Source: Chelydra serpentina
Taxonomy: Eukaryota; Chordata; Testudines; Chelydridae
DNA length: 64,000 nt
NCBI GenBank assembly: GCA_037349315.1
Contig: JBAIAC010000033.1
Coordinates: 17,564,001-17,628,000 of the forward strand
Reading direction: 5' to 3'
Position numbers and translations under genes: made by a program
Shown here: piece by piece, positions 1 to 11,400 of the stretch
Layout: the number at the start of each line of letters is the position of its first letter
Numbering within the stretch: the first letter of the stretch is position 1
Notes under the pieces: model-generated
What the model was told of the DNA's origin: nothing
Database searches by the model: none
The model's input: the letters and a program-made list of their open reading frames with translations, nothing else

Positions 1-244
1 TTCTCATGAATGTGTTCTGCTAGTGTTTAAATTGGGGAGAATATTTACTGGTGTAACACACCTCCCTGTAGGTCCTGATCAGGTCCTGGAATCCCCCCAG
101 GTCCTGATCAGGTCCTGGAATTCCTGCCCCCCCCCATCTACAACTAGTGTAGAGATTCAGGGATCTCACCTCATTTTAGCTCCTCCCTTTGTTATTCTTT
201 CTCTCCCTGAACAGCTAAAGCAACCAAAGCCGTATCTGAAGGTT

Positions 245-337
245 GCATCTGAAGAAGTGGGTTTTTTACCCACAAAAGCTTATGCCCAAATAAATCTGTT
301 AGTCTTTAAGGTGCCACCGGACTCCTCGTTGTTTTCA
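245..337 (+). repeat. One arm of a fold-back retroposon family
   Basis: The arm has a GTGGGT/ACCCAC hairpin followed by AAAAGCTTATGCCC and a tail containing AAGGTGCCACCGGACTCC. The same arm occurs at 15669-15872, 34185-34305 and 61250-61346. I see no coding capacity. The rest of 1-560 holds no recognisable gene. Confidence 0.7.
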
Positions 338-561
338 AAGCCGTATAGAATCTTGAAGTTTGTAGAAACTGATAACCTGGAGCAGTGACAGCAGCAGAAA
401 GGAGGGGGCCAAATGTTGCCTTCCTCTCAAGTGATCAGAACTGCCAGTTCTCCCCCCCCACACACACCTCAGTGGTAGTAGCATCAGAAACAAGGTCTAC
501 TCTGATTCCCCCAAAACGTCCCTTTCTCTTCCGCACTTTCCTGGCTGCTCCAGCTCCCATG

Positions 562-745
562 ATCATAGAATCATAGAATATCAGGGTTGGAAAGGACCAT
601 AGGAGGTCATCTAGTCCAACCCCCTGCTCAAAGCAGGACCAATCCCCAATTTTTGCCCCAGATCCCTAAATGGCCCCCTCAAGGATTGAACTCACTACCC
701 TGGGTTTAGCAGGCCAATGCTCAAACCACTGAGCTATCCCTCCCC
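562..745 (-). mobile_element. tRNA-derived SINE with CR1-type 3' tail
   Basis: Read on the minus strand, the element starts with a tRNA-like head. It has a box A-like TAGCTCAGTGGTTTGAGC and a box B-like GAGTTCAATCC. It ends with the CR1 3' signature, the repeated octamer ATTCTATG followed by AT. A tRNA head plus a LINE tail is how SINEs borrow LINE machinery. The CCA end and cloverleaf of a true tRNA gene are absent, so it is not called as a tRNA. The region 746-1459 shows nothing further. Confidence 0.8.
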
Positions 746-1467
746 CCTTTTCTTTTCTCTTTTCAGCAAGCCACATAGTATGGCTTCTTCCTGGCAACCA
801 ACTGCCTCCACGCCCCTCTCTCCACATGTGCCTCTCTTTAAGAGGCCAATCTTGTGAGGAGCTGAGCATCTCCTGATCGGTGCTGCACATCTACAGTTTC
901 TACTATCATTAATGGAATGAGAGAGGACTCAACATCTGATGCTAGGCCTCTAGAAAGAAGCTATCACAGGCTGAAATAAAGCTATGCCAGCAATACTATC
1001 TCACGTTGAGTCCCATTTTTCATAGCTTTATAACGAAGACTCAATGAATATTTATCGTTATTTGTGGGACCCTATTTTCAGCACTTGTGTATTATATTAA
1101 CATCCGCCGAAGTGTTCATTTTGGTTTACAATGAAATTGTCTCTATTTTAGCTGTTTATTGTGATTGAGATGTCACTCCTGGTCCATTGTGTCTGTGGTG
1201 GTAACACAGCTGGATTGCTAGCAGGCCTGCAAGATGAAAGGCATGGCTGATTTGTTTGTTTCTGGTCTAGATGTAGACATTGCGGAGGAAATGTCTTTAT
1301 CCTGTAAGGGAGCTGGATCTGAGCACTAAGTAGTCAGGTTTGGTCAGTTTTTGGTGTGCAAGAGGCTCTGTTGTATTTTTTTTTTCTAAAAACCTTGCAA
1401 GGTTTTATAATTAGTGTCACAAATCGGATCCATGATCTAGTGGGCCTTTTACATCTTTATTCTAGGA

Positions 1468-2546
1468 CAGAGGTTCTTAAACTGTGGTCCGCGAGCTCCA
1501 TTCAGGTGGTCCGTGGATAGTTCCCTCTAAGGTGTGCGCCTGGGTGGCCACCAGGGGCGGCTCTTACAATTCTGCCGCCCCAAGCAGGGGTGGCGGCGCC
1601 CCGCCCCTGAAGCAGGCAGACGTAGCGGGGCCCTGCCCCCGCCGCGTCTGCCTGCGTCGGGGGCGGGGCCCCGCCACGTCTGCCTGCGTCGGGGGCGGGG
1701 CCCCGCCCCTGACGCAGGCAGTCCCATTCCGGAGCAGCAAGGGGACAGCGGCGGACCTGCTCGGACCTTTGCCGCCGCGGCAGGCGAGACTGGGGCGGCA
1801 GTCCGAGTCCCGCGGTGGCAATTCGGCGGCGGGAAGAGCGGACCTGCCGCCAAATTGCCGCCGCGGGACTCGGACTGCCGCCCCCTTCTCACCTGCCGCC
1901 CCAAGCACCAGCTTGGCAAGCTGGTGCCTGGACCCAGCCCTGGCGGCCACACACGAGAGAATGAAGGGCCACTCACCTAATTAGTGGAGCTGCGCAGGCA
2001 TGGCTCCACTAATTAGGTGCCTGGACCCTGGAGAAGACACACATGTGTAAGATGAGGTGGTGGCCTTAGGGGGAATAGAGGGCAGGTGGGAGAGGGCAGT
2101 GGGGTGAGAAGAGGGCATGGGGGGAATTTGGGACACGCAGGGCTGCGGCGGCCAGAGAAAGAGGCGACTTTCCCCAGCTCCAGAGCTGCAGCTGCTAGGG
2201 AAAGATCCCCCCCGCTCCTTCCCAGGCGGGGGAGAGAGGGAGAGACCCCCCGCTCCTTCCCAGCCTCAGCTCAGGGGCTGCCGCGGCAGGGGAGAGAGGG
2301 CACATCCATAGCATTAGAAAGATAATACTACTGATATTAAAATATGAGTTGTGTGCTTTTATTTATAGAACAAAAAAGTTAATTATTACTTTTTAAATAT
2401 ATATATATATATAGTGCTTTCATCCAAAGCGCTTTACAATAGTTAGCTAATGGTACAAACCACATTTGAAAAGATCATTAAGTGGTCGGCCGAGATCCTC
2501 AGCAATTTTCAAGTGGTCTGTGGAAAAAAGAGTTTGAGAACCACTG
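1468..2546. mobile_element. Non-autonomous hAT transposon
   Basis: The ends are imperfect terminal inverted repeats: CAGAGGTTCTTAAACT on the left and, reverse-complemented, CAGTGGTTCTCAAACT on the right. An exact 8-bp target duplication, TTCTAGGA, lies at 1460-1467 and 2547-2554, which is diagnostic of hAT transposition. It holds a nested hAT MITE (1552-1942), an inverted repeat ACCTAATTAGTGGAGC near 1976-2020 and a TA microsatellite near 2397-2413. No transposase is visible; the open frames inside are GC-rich artefacts. Confidence 0.88.
1552..1942. mobile_element. GC-rich hAT MITE nested in another hAT
   Basis: It starts CAGGGGCGGCTCT and ends CCCAGCCCTG. The flanking 8-mers GTGGCCAC (1544-1551) and GCGGCCAC (1943-1950) match at 7 of 8 positions, so it jumped into the older hAT. 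The interior is extremely CpG-rich, with repeats of GTCGGGGGCGGGGCCCCGC and inverted copies of CGGACCTGC. It is non-coding. Confidence 0.8.
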
Positions 2547-5500
2547 TTCTAGGAGCTACTGTTCTAGGAGCAGCCATTAAGAAAATCAAGGTCCGTCTCC
2601 TAACTCCTAGGAGCCTTCACTATACAGCAGCCTTCAGTAAAATAAAGATCCTTTTCTATAGATGAGTATAACAAAGCACTCCCTGAAAATCTAAACTGAG
2701 TTTAAATAGGAGTAAGGCAGCCATTAAATCAGACTGAATGGACTAGAATCTAAAAAACACATTGAAGGGTATTTATGTCAACTAAGCATTACTAGAAAAA
2801 TATGTAGGATGATCTGCAAGACATAGTCAAATAGTCCCTTCTGTGGGAATATGGACCAAATCTTGGGTTCATGTTACAGACCTGAGGTAGCTCCTTACCT
2901 TGCCTATGTCCTCGCCGTACTGGATTGACCAGCCCAGAGAATGGTAAGGATGGATGCATAAGAGGGGATCTTCACCCATTCAGTGCATACAAGGCCCAGA
3001 ATAGCTCAGGGTTATGGGAGAGTGAGACGCTCCTGCATATGTATTGAGCAGTTCTCCACAAATCCTCCTCCCAGTGTGTGGGCTTCAAGTTATTTCAGTC
3101 CTGGATAGATAGAAGGAGGACCAGACTCTCCTTCCACAAAATGTAACACACACACACACACTTACATCTGGGTAGATTAGCTGTGTCCTCACCCACTCAC
3201 TCAATTGCCATGGGTTGAGATGGGATTTTTCAATCTGACCCTGGATCTCCCTCCTGACCAATGTACCTGTACACTATACACACATAAGATCCAGAACAGT
3301 CTAGCAAAGCACTTTTGTCTTTTTTTTATCTAGCTGAATCCCACCAGAATCCTCCTGCTCCAGAAAATCTAGTCTCTAGAACATCCGTCTGCTCTTTGCT
3401 TCAGTTACATCAAATGCTTTCCCTCTTAACTTAGTCGGTTCACTATTCCATCAATAGTTTTTTCTGGCTTCCCTATTTACTCAGTTTCCTTATTTTTAGT
3501 GTATATGCCTTTTTTGAGTCTTTCGTCAGTGTGTGGACAGTTTATTTCTATGAATTTTACCATTCTCTTTCATAATATTACAAAGTGCTCTTAAGGGAGC
3601 TCAGAACTTCCTTTAATGCAACAAGAACAATCCCAACGTTCTGTAACTTCCCTGATGACTCAGATTCTCCAGACTTGTTATCTTCTTTGTTGCCACATTT
3701 TGTATCATAGGCAAGGCAATAGTCTTCTTTTATTATTTTTTGTGGAGCATTGATAGCATGGTTGGTGCTATGCAAAACACAGAATAAGATCTAATAATGA
3801 TGGCCAGTTAGGCACTAAGTTTACAGAAAGGATTTTAAGAAGTTGCTTTTTAATATAATGGTACTGTCTTCATTTTGTATTTTCTCTGACAGTTGATATA
3901 ATCTTGGGCCTTAGTTTCATAAATGTGAAGTGCCAGGTCCATGCATATCTTTGCACACACGTTTTTTCAGGCCTACTTTTCATGAGTAATTTGCATGTGC
4001 AAATCAATGTGGTAAACATGGAAATATGGCATCTGAGCAAAAATAGATCTAGGGCCTTTTTTTCTGCTGCTGTGCATTGACTTTATGGCTTCAATGATGT
4101 TTCTACAATAAATCCCATATATTTTTCCTGATCAGTGTTTTGGATGTCTGTTTCATTTAGCACAAATCTTGGTTCTTGGCTCCTAGTCAAATTGTTTTAC
4201 ATTTGTCTTCAACAAATTGCATTTGCAATCTCATGGCCCAGTCATCTAAATGATCCAAGTCTTTTGGAATCTGGTTGTATTATTCCTAATTATTTGCTCT
4301 GCTTTCAGTTTTAGTATAATCTGCAAACAGAAAGATCTTGTTTTCAGTACATTTGTTCAAATTATAAAACAAAACGTATATCAGGGATTATATTCAAAAT
4401 ATGCTTTGCAATTCTGGACAAATTGTTTTTCCATAGGTAAAGTCTATCTTCTGTATGCATAAATGGTACTGCAAATTCATTTGCACAATGATGAAGTATG
4501 GGGATCAGACTCTTTTGAAAATGTGGTTCAGTATATAGGATTTAAATCTGATGCTTTATCGTCTCACAATCCCTTTAAATAGAAAAAAGAGGAATCTACT
4601 ATATATAAAATATAACAGACCAATAAAATTCATCCTTAGTATAACTCCATTAACATCAGTGGAGTTATATCACTGATGAAGTGAGTCCACTGCATTGACA
4701 GAAAAATGGGTTTAAATATTTTGAAAAAACTAGAAAAGTATATAAAGAGGAAAATGTGTAAAGTATGACTACAGTAGAAAAGAGCACATTGTAAATCAAT
4801 TACATAGACTTCAAGAATTACATAGACTTAATGGTGTGTGACAGAATGTGGTGAGAGATACAAACTAGCAGTGGATGAAATGAGAAGGTATTTTTGGTTC
4901 TGCATAACCATGTCAGATATCTTGTGGTTTTGCAAACTACAAACCAAAGCTGATTTCGATTTTGGTTATATAAACTCACCAACATTTGAGTGGGAAAAGG
5001 AGCCTGGATAAGTGGTTCCAGTTTTGGCCAATCTCTATTTCATAAAAAGATGGGCAACACATAGGGCTGATTTGGATATAGTAAAACCTCTGTAGTCTGG
5101 TTTAGTTTTACAAACTAAACCCAGGAATAAATTGAATCCAGGGCCCATTTATCCTCCAAATTTGCGGGGCAGGTGACTGCAGAAACAACTCCAGTTTTGT
5201 CCCATCTCTGACACAAACCATACAGTACCTAGTTTGTCACTGTAATCCATATTGTACTAAAACTGGTTTCTATACTATACTCATTTTAGATATAGCAATT
5301 CAGCTGTCACCATAATGAAAGGAGAGAGCTGTGTTGGTATTTTAAAATTTAAAAAGCACAATAGACAGCACTTTAATTAGATTGGGAATATTCTCTGAAA
5401 ATGATTATCTATGTTCCTGTAGCAACTGCATACCAAGTGTTAATAATATAACACAGCTTCATGTGCACAAGAACAGATGTCCTGTGGCAAAGTTTAAACA

Positions 5501-6113
5501 AGATTGGAAGAAATTAACAGTCATCCTGTTTTCTGATGCACAGCAAAGGAAGCATTGAACTGCAAATGGGGGCACCTGCTTGGATGCTTATTCCTCCTCC
5601 CCCTCATTATTAAACAAAGAGAAATATCAGAACACAATAAAAATAGAAAATGATGTGACTCCATTTGTTCATTTTTATCCTGGAGTGGAGCCTCATTTGC
5701 TGATCCATGTTCTTCACATAATTGCCAACGAATTGAGCTCACCTTTCATCTCTGAAGCACAACTGTTAAGTGCATAAATACAACACATAAAAGCATGCAA
5801 CATGACCCCAGTGCCACTTCCAGAAAATTGTAACTGTGACCTGTCACTGAGCCATTATCTCACTCATTAAACCATTATATGTCCATGAAATTATATGAAT
5901 GCACCAAAATTTGGATGGATAAAGGATCTGGATAAATGATTCCAGGTTTGGCTAGTCTGTTTCAAATAGAGATGGGAGAAAATCATGGTAGATTTGGATT
6001 CAAGTCCCACTTATTCAACCCACAAAAATCTGGGAACATATGTTACATCTAGTAGTTCCATAAATTTATGATACATTTCCATCCTGTCAATATGCAAAGA
6101 TAAGTACATATCC

Positions 6114-6210
6114 AGGGCCTGACTCTCCTTCCATTTACACAAGTACAATTCAGGAATAACTCAATTTAAGTAATTGGAATAACACCAGTGTTATAAGAGG
6201 AGAATCAGGT
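6114..6210. repeat. Degenerate palindromic interspersed repeat
   Basis: The two ends are rough inverted copies (CCTGACTCTCC versus GGAGAATCAGG). The centre carries ACACAAGT/ACACCAGTG words seen in similar ancient repeats elsewhere in the window. It is probably an old MITE; the family was not identified. Confidence 0.5.
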
Positions 6211-9007
6211 TTATGAACATTTAGAAAACCACAAGATGTCACACCCAGGCGTCTTTCCCTGTAGGGTAAGATTTTTGACAATTGTCATAACTTTTTTTTT
6301 TTTTTTACTTTATTTGTGTTATTCAACAGGGACACTCAGCTAGATGGCCACTCAGAAGCGAGGATGCCTTTTAGATGTAGGAAATCTGTCTTCTACTTAT
6401 CCCTTTGTATTTAGATTAGCATCTTAACATATCAACCATTTATTGGCTAATGACCTTATCTTGAAAAATGGCTACTGTTTTTGCAGGCATAATTTTGCAT
6501 CCACAGTTAATTTGGGGTCCAAATTCTAACAATTAATTACCTGTCTGCAAAGCTGGAGGCTTGATTGAGGGACTTTTCAAAATCAGGCTATAATTCTATA
6601 TTGATTTTCAGTGGCTGGATTCAGGGTCTATCAAAGTCAATGGGAGTTTTGCCATCTACTGTGTAATTGAAATGAGACTCTAGGCCAAGATCTGGTCCAT
6701 GGATACTGAGACCTATATTTTCAGAAGTGACTTGTTATTTTTGGTGCCCAGCTGGAGATAATTTTAAGGGGGATGATTTTTAGAGGGTGAGTGGTGAGCA
6801 CTTTCTATCAGGCCCCTTCGAGGTATCTGAAGTTGAGCATCCACAAATTGAGGCACCTAAAATCACTCATCTCTTTTGAAACTTTTGGTCCTGGTTTCTT
6901 GGGATGCCTTTGTATAGGTGGTCCTTACCTCTTATAGTTAACGTGATGATGGGTTTCAAAGAGCAAATAAAGCATGTGATAAATCAGTTGCCCAAAATGT
7001 TAGATTGTTTGGAAATACAGCAATAGGGTGGAGAATGAGAAATCCTGTTATGAGTCATAGAAGAACAGAATTTCTGCATTGCCAGTTTTCTGCAGACTGA
7101 GTAACTGTTCTGCTGTCCAGAGGAGAGAGCTTGAAGGGTAGTGCTGGTGGGCAGGACTGATAAGGATGTATCTGAGTCCCAGGATTATTTTCTTCAGGTC
7201 TAGCAGGAGGGAAGGGGTGATATATTGCAAAAGACAGACTGGAAGAAACATTATTAACAAGCAGTAACCCAACAAAACATAATTCTAATAACTTAATCCA
7301 CACTTAATGGATTATCCCATGATACGCCATACTAAGAAGAAAGACCAGCATTTCCGCGGTTCTCAGTATGCAGGAAAACTCCACAGGTAAGTGTTCCGTC
7401 CTGCTCAGTCAGTTAAGAAATACCTTTAAGCAGGTTTTTCAGGAACACAACTTAAAGCTCCTTTTTAAAGCATGGGAAGATAACACCACCTGTTCCTGCA
7501 GCAAAATTTATAGAAACTTTCTGTCTCAGACTAAAAAAAAAAAATACGGCTTCCGTTTGTGAATGTCAAACATTAATTATTGATTTTTTTCACAAAGCAG
7601 GGAAGGGATGGAAGAACTCTCTCTTCAATTAAGTCCTATGCATCAGGTCCTCCATTTTTCATAAAATTAAATTACCAAATGAACACAACACTCTTTTAAA
7701 GCTGCTGCATTAATTAGACTACCTTCCCTTCGCTATAATCATTTCGGGGACTTCAGGGTTCTCTGGTCTACTCTCTCTCAATGTAATAATTCCTTATATT
7801 CAATCAGAGATGCTACAGTTAAATTAACATATTTATATGTGTTGTAGTGGTCGCTGCAAGTTTCCAGGTTATAAAAGTTGTACATCTCTGAAATTTAGCC
7901 TAAAAAACCATAATGGTTAGGAAGTTTTATTTTCTGGGCATTAACTCTTGGATTATCTAGTTTTCATTTGTCCAGCAAAAGATGAGTTGGAAACATCTAT
8001 TTGAATGCCTTTATTTTTGGAAATGTTCAAGAAAAAGATAGGTCTAAAGAATACCTGAATAGTCCCATTCTAAGGTCATTGCATTGAAATCAAACTTAGT
8101 TAGATCTTAGATAAGGGCAGACATGAGGATCCAGACATATTTCAAGCACATCTAGTCAGTTGGGGCAGTGGTGAGGGTGGAATTCCTTATGCTTAGTCAA
8201 GGTGTGTACCACTTATTGGAGTAGACAACAGTGGTTAAACACAACTGTATGTCAGGGGAGAGGCACATATGGGGTTATTATTTTTGTGTAGCTAATTCCC
8301 ATTACTAAATGGAAAGATATCCCCTAATTATGTGAACTTCACTAGACCAAATCTTGCAATCCCTAGTTAGAATTTCAGTATGAATTTTGTCTCAGTAAGC
8401 AAGTCTCACTTTAGAACTGAGCCATCTATCTCTCTATCGATATATATAGTTAGTTGGTTTCTCAAGAAAAAAATGAAACAGCACTTTTGGCTATCACTGA
8501 ATTATGCCTCTGATATCTGTTTTCACTAGCAGTTAGCTGTCTGCCGAACTTGCTGCATGATGATTTAACTGTCCCAAAGCTGAATATATGCACTTTTTAG
8601 GGGATAGTTTCCATTTTGGAGAGTCTTCCAGCCAGATCCTCAGCAGCGATAAATTGTTTGCTGATCTGTACCAGTTGACAATCTGTCCCACAATCTGAAG
8701 CCTCAAGAAAATAGAAGTTTTATTTCTCAAAAACGTTGTGAGTCATAGCAGTTTATTTCCAGAGAGAGACATTTCTAGATGTCAGTCTGTTTTTATATAA
8801 TCTTTGGTTTGATCTTTGTAAAGAATTACAACACAGGATGATTGTATCACCATAGCAGTGCACAAAAAGGAGAAAAACATGAGCGAGAACACAGAAATAG
8901 ATACAAAACCAATACATTATATCACTTGAAATCTTCATGAAAGCTATGAAATTTTAACTTATCAGCTTGTTCTCATAGACTAGAGTCAGGGAGAGTGAGG
9001 CAACCCC

Positions 9008-9085
9008 GGCTTTTATTTACATTAGTGGCATCCCATTGACTTCAGGGGAGTGGCACCAATGTAAATGAAAGCAGAATTTGGCCAA
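9008..9085. repeat. Copy of an old palindromic repeat (GCAGAATTTGGCC end)
   Basis: It contains TTTACATTAGTGG, then CCATTGACTTCAG, then CACCAATGTAAAT and GCAGAATTTGGCC. Related copies are near 46585-46662, 53663-53745, 55506-55590 and 63610-63722. Confidence 0.55.
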
Positions 9086-9609
9086 ATAGAGAGATGAGAC
9101 TGATTTGAGGAGCAAATCTTTCAAGACTGGAATGCATGCTTCCATCCAGTTAGACAGGAAATAAAACTTATTTCAATATATTTGTCCCACTTACCTTGTA
9201 AGCAGTAGGTTTTAATAAGAAATCTGGTAAGCAGTAAGCAGTTTAAAAAGTTGGTTGTAGTATGCTTAATGAGTCCCTGATTGCAATTAGCAGCTCTTGG
9301 GTGCTTAAAGACATAAATTCAAGGAACCCGAATTTTGAAAGGATTTACTATGGGCTTGATCCTGTGCTCATTGAAGTCTGTGCCAAAGCTCCCATTTACT
9401 TTAACAGTGCAGATACAGGTTTCAAGAAATAGACTGAGGGAAGAGCTGATTTTTTTCCCTCCACATGCACATTGAGCCAAGTGCTGCAGCCCTTACTTGC
9501 CCATGTGGTCTCATTAAACTCAAGGACTAAGTGTTTGATTCTGCATGGTGCTGAGCATTCTGGGCCCAGTCCTGCAAAGTCCATGTTTAAATATGTGGCT
9601 AGTCCCAGT

Positions 9610-10023
9610 CAATGTTCCCTCTAATTTTTGACAGGCCGTGCGCGCAAAAAATTTCTTCTGTGCAAATTTTTGAAGCAGAGTTCAAATTTGTGTGCCATGA
9701 GGCAAATGCGCCCAAGCGACTAAATGCTTATACAAGGAGATGTGTGGGTCCCGACCATCTCGACACAATGTTCCACGTTCAAAATGCTGGCGGGGAGAGG
9801 TACGATTCATTTCCCTCCTTTCCCTTTCCCCCCCTGGCCAGCTAGTAGAATCTGGCTGCATTGATAAATGGCGGGCGAACAATGTCAAAAGTCGCCTGTA
9901 AATGATATTTCGGCCTGGCTCAGATATAGTATTTCATTTTTTGTGCGTGTGGTGTTTCGCTGTGTGCGCGGGGTTTAGGATCTGTGTGTGTGCGCACACG
10001 TGCACAGCTTAGAGGGAACAGTG
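9610..10023. mobile_element. Non-autonomous hAT transposon
   Basis: The terminal inverted repeats are CAATGTTCCCTCTAA and, reverse-complemented from the right end, CACTGTTCCCTCTAA. An exact 8-bp target duplication GTCCCAGT lies at 9602-9609 and 10024-10031. The right half has alternating GTGTGTGCGCACACGTGC purine-pyrimidine sequence. No transposase is present. Confidence 0.9.
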
Positions 10024-10214
10024 GTCCCAGTGAAATAATTAGGACTGAACTTTAAGCTTATGAGTAAGTATGTCCTTAAGTGCTTTGTTTGATCACTTCA
10101 GAGCATGGGGTTGAACCCTAATCCCTTAAGTAATGGATGATTTCAGGATCAGGCCCCCTATGCAGGATCGCTGATGCATTGGCACTAAATAAAAAGACCT
10201 GTCTTTAACATGTA

Positions 10215-10359
10215 TAGAGTGTGTAGCCATGTCGGTCCCAGGATATTAGAGAGACAAGATGGGTGACCTGAAGAAGAGCTCTGTAGCTCCAAAGTTTGTC
10301 TCTCTCACCAACAAAAGTTGGTTCAATAAAACACGTTTTCTCACCCACCTTGTCTGTCT
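10215..10359. repeat. Interspersed repeat with inverted-repeat character
   Basis: GTGTAGCCATGTCGGTCCCAGGATATTAGAGAGACAAG at the left is typical of a widespread reptile fold-back repeat, and GACAAGATGGGTG recurs inverted as CACCCACCTTGTC at the right end. The copy seems internally shortened. The family name is not certain. Confidence 0.55.
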
Positions 10360-11011
10360 TCAATAGTTATTTGTTTAATATATTCTCAAATCTCCACCTT
10401 CTGCCCCTACACCTGGTAAAATACATAAATAAAATCACACAAAGTGAACTAAAAAGTAAATTCTTATGATTTATAGTCTTCTGTCACATATATTCTTGTT
10501 TAATGCATTAAGAAGATGCCTTCATTTGATGATACTTTTCCTTCAGAAATAAATGTCCTTTTCACTTCTCATTTTGTCTATCTCAAAATTGGGAGTGACA
10601 ATTGCCCACAGCGCTTTCACATCTCTTTGAACTAAGCGTGAGAGAGCATGTTCCATTTTAGAAGATTTTTTTGAATAGTTTTTTTACCTGATGTCTTACA
10701 AGCAAAGGATGAAAGTCCATACTTTGAAAAATGGTCACTATTTACTACTCAGAAAGAGCAGCATTGCTTTTAGTCTTCAGATCAAGATGATCCAGGCTTC
10801 TCTCACCAGCTGGTGTTTGAGGTTCAACAATACCAAGTAAAATCACAACTCATGAATGTCAATCTAACCCAATTAATTTGAAACAGTTGGGAATTTGGGG
10901 GTTTTCTTTATATTTTATCATTCTACCAGTATATTGGATTCAGGTTGAGCCACAATCGTTGTGAAAAGTCACTTCAAACTGCATGATCAGGATTATGATA
11001 CTTAGTCCCGC

Positions 11012-11076
11012 CATGGGTTCAGGGGACTGAACTAGATGTCCTCTTGAGGTTCCTCCCAGTCCTATGATTCTATGAT
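11012..11076 (+). mobile_element. CR1 LINE 3' end fragment
   Basis: A very short 5'-truncated copy: GGACTGAACTAGATGTCCTC, then TTGAGGTTCCTCCCAGTCC and the terminal tandem octamer-like TATGATTCTATGAT. This is the usual end of CR1 elements. The flanks 10360-11011 and 11077-11300 show nothing. Confidence 0.8.
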
Positions 11077-11301
11077 CCACAGCAACAACTTTGACAATAA
11101 TGTATTATTTTCATAGTTGCTGCTTTATCACCATCTTATTGCCACAGTTGAACCATTATCTCACCTACACTGGTTCTTCAGAAGTGTGTCACTCTAACCT
11201 GTTCTACTTTACAGTGTAACAAGCACCTAGAAGATTCTTTCCCCTCAGTGAATTAAAAATAATGTAAATAAATGTTAGTGGTCATGAAAATGAGGGGATT
11301 G

Positions 11302-11400
11302 GGGGTGAAATTCATGCTCATGCCCAAGGCCTGCGACAAGGCTTAAATGGTGCATAAGACATTGCACAAGCCCTGTGGACTGGAATGAATTTCCCTCAGA
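11302..11400. repeat. Palindromic repeat, GGTGAAATTCAT family
   Basis: The ends GGGTGAAATTCATGC and GAATGAATTTCCCTC are rough inverted copies. A better-preserved relative lies at 29036-29130. Non-coding. Confidence 0.5.

Larger units (their letters stand above)
2555..9601. other. AT-rich intergenic stretch without recognisable genes
   Basis: No open frame here resembles a known protein and none exceeds about 80 codons. It contains a short CA run near 3149-3163, a poly-T run at about 6291-6306, and degenerate palindromic repeats built around 'CCATTGACTTCAGTGG'-like words (for example 4630-4685 and 6114-6210). Nothing else could be supported. Confidence 0.6.

Noticed and set aside
725..745. 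A tRNA gene
   Set aside because: The A and B box-like words belong to a SINE with a CR1 tail; there is no complete cloverleaf.
1484..1984. Overlapping 128-166 codon open frames on both strands
   Set aside because: They lie wholly in a CpG-rich hAT MITE, have Arg/Pro/Gly-rich composition, and match on opposite strands because the sequence is internally inverted.
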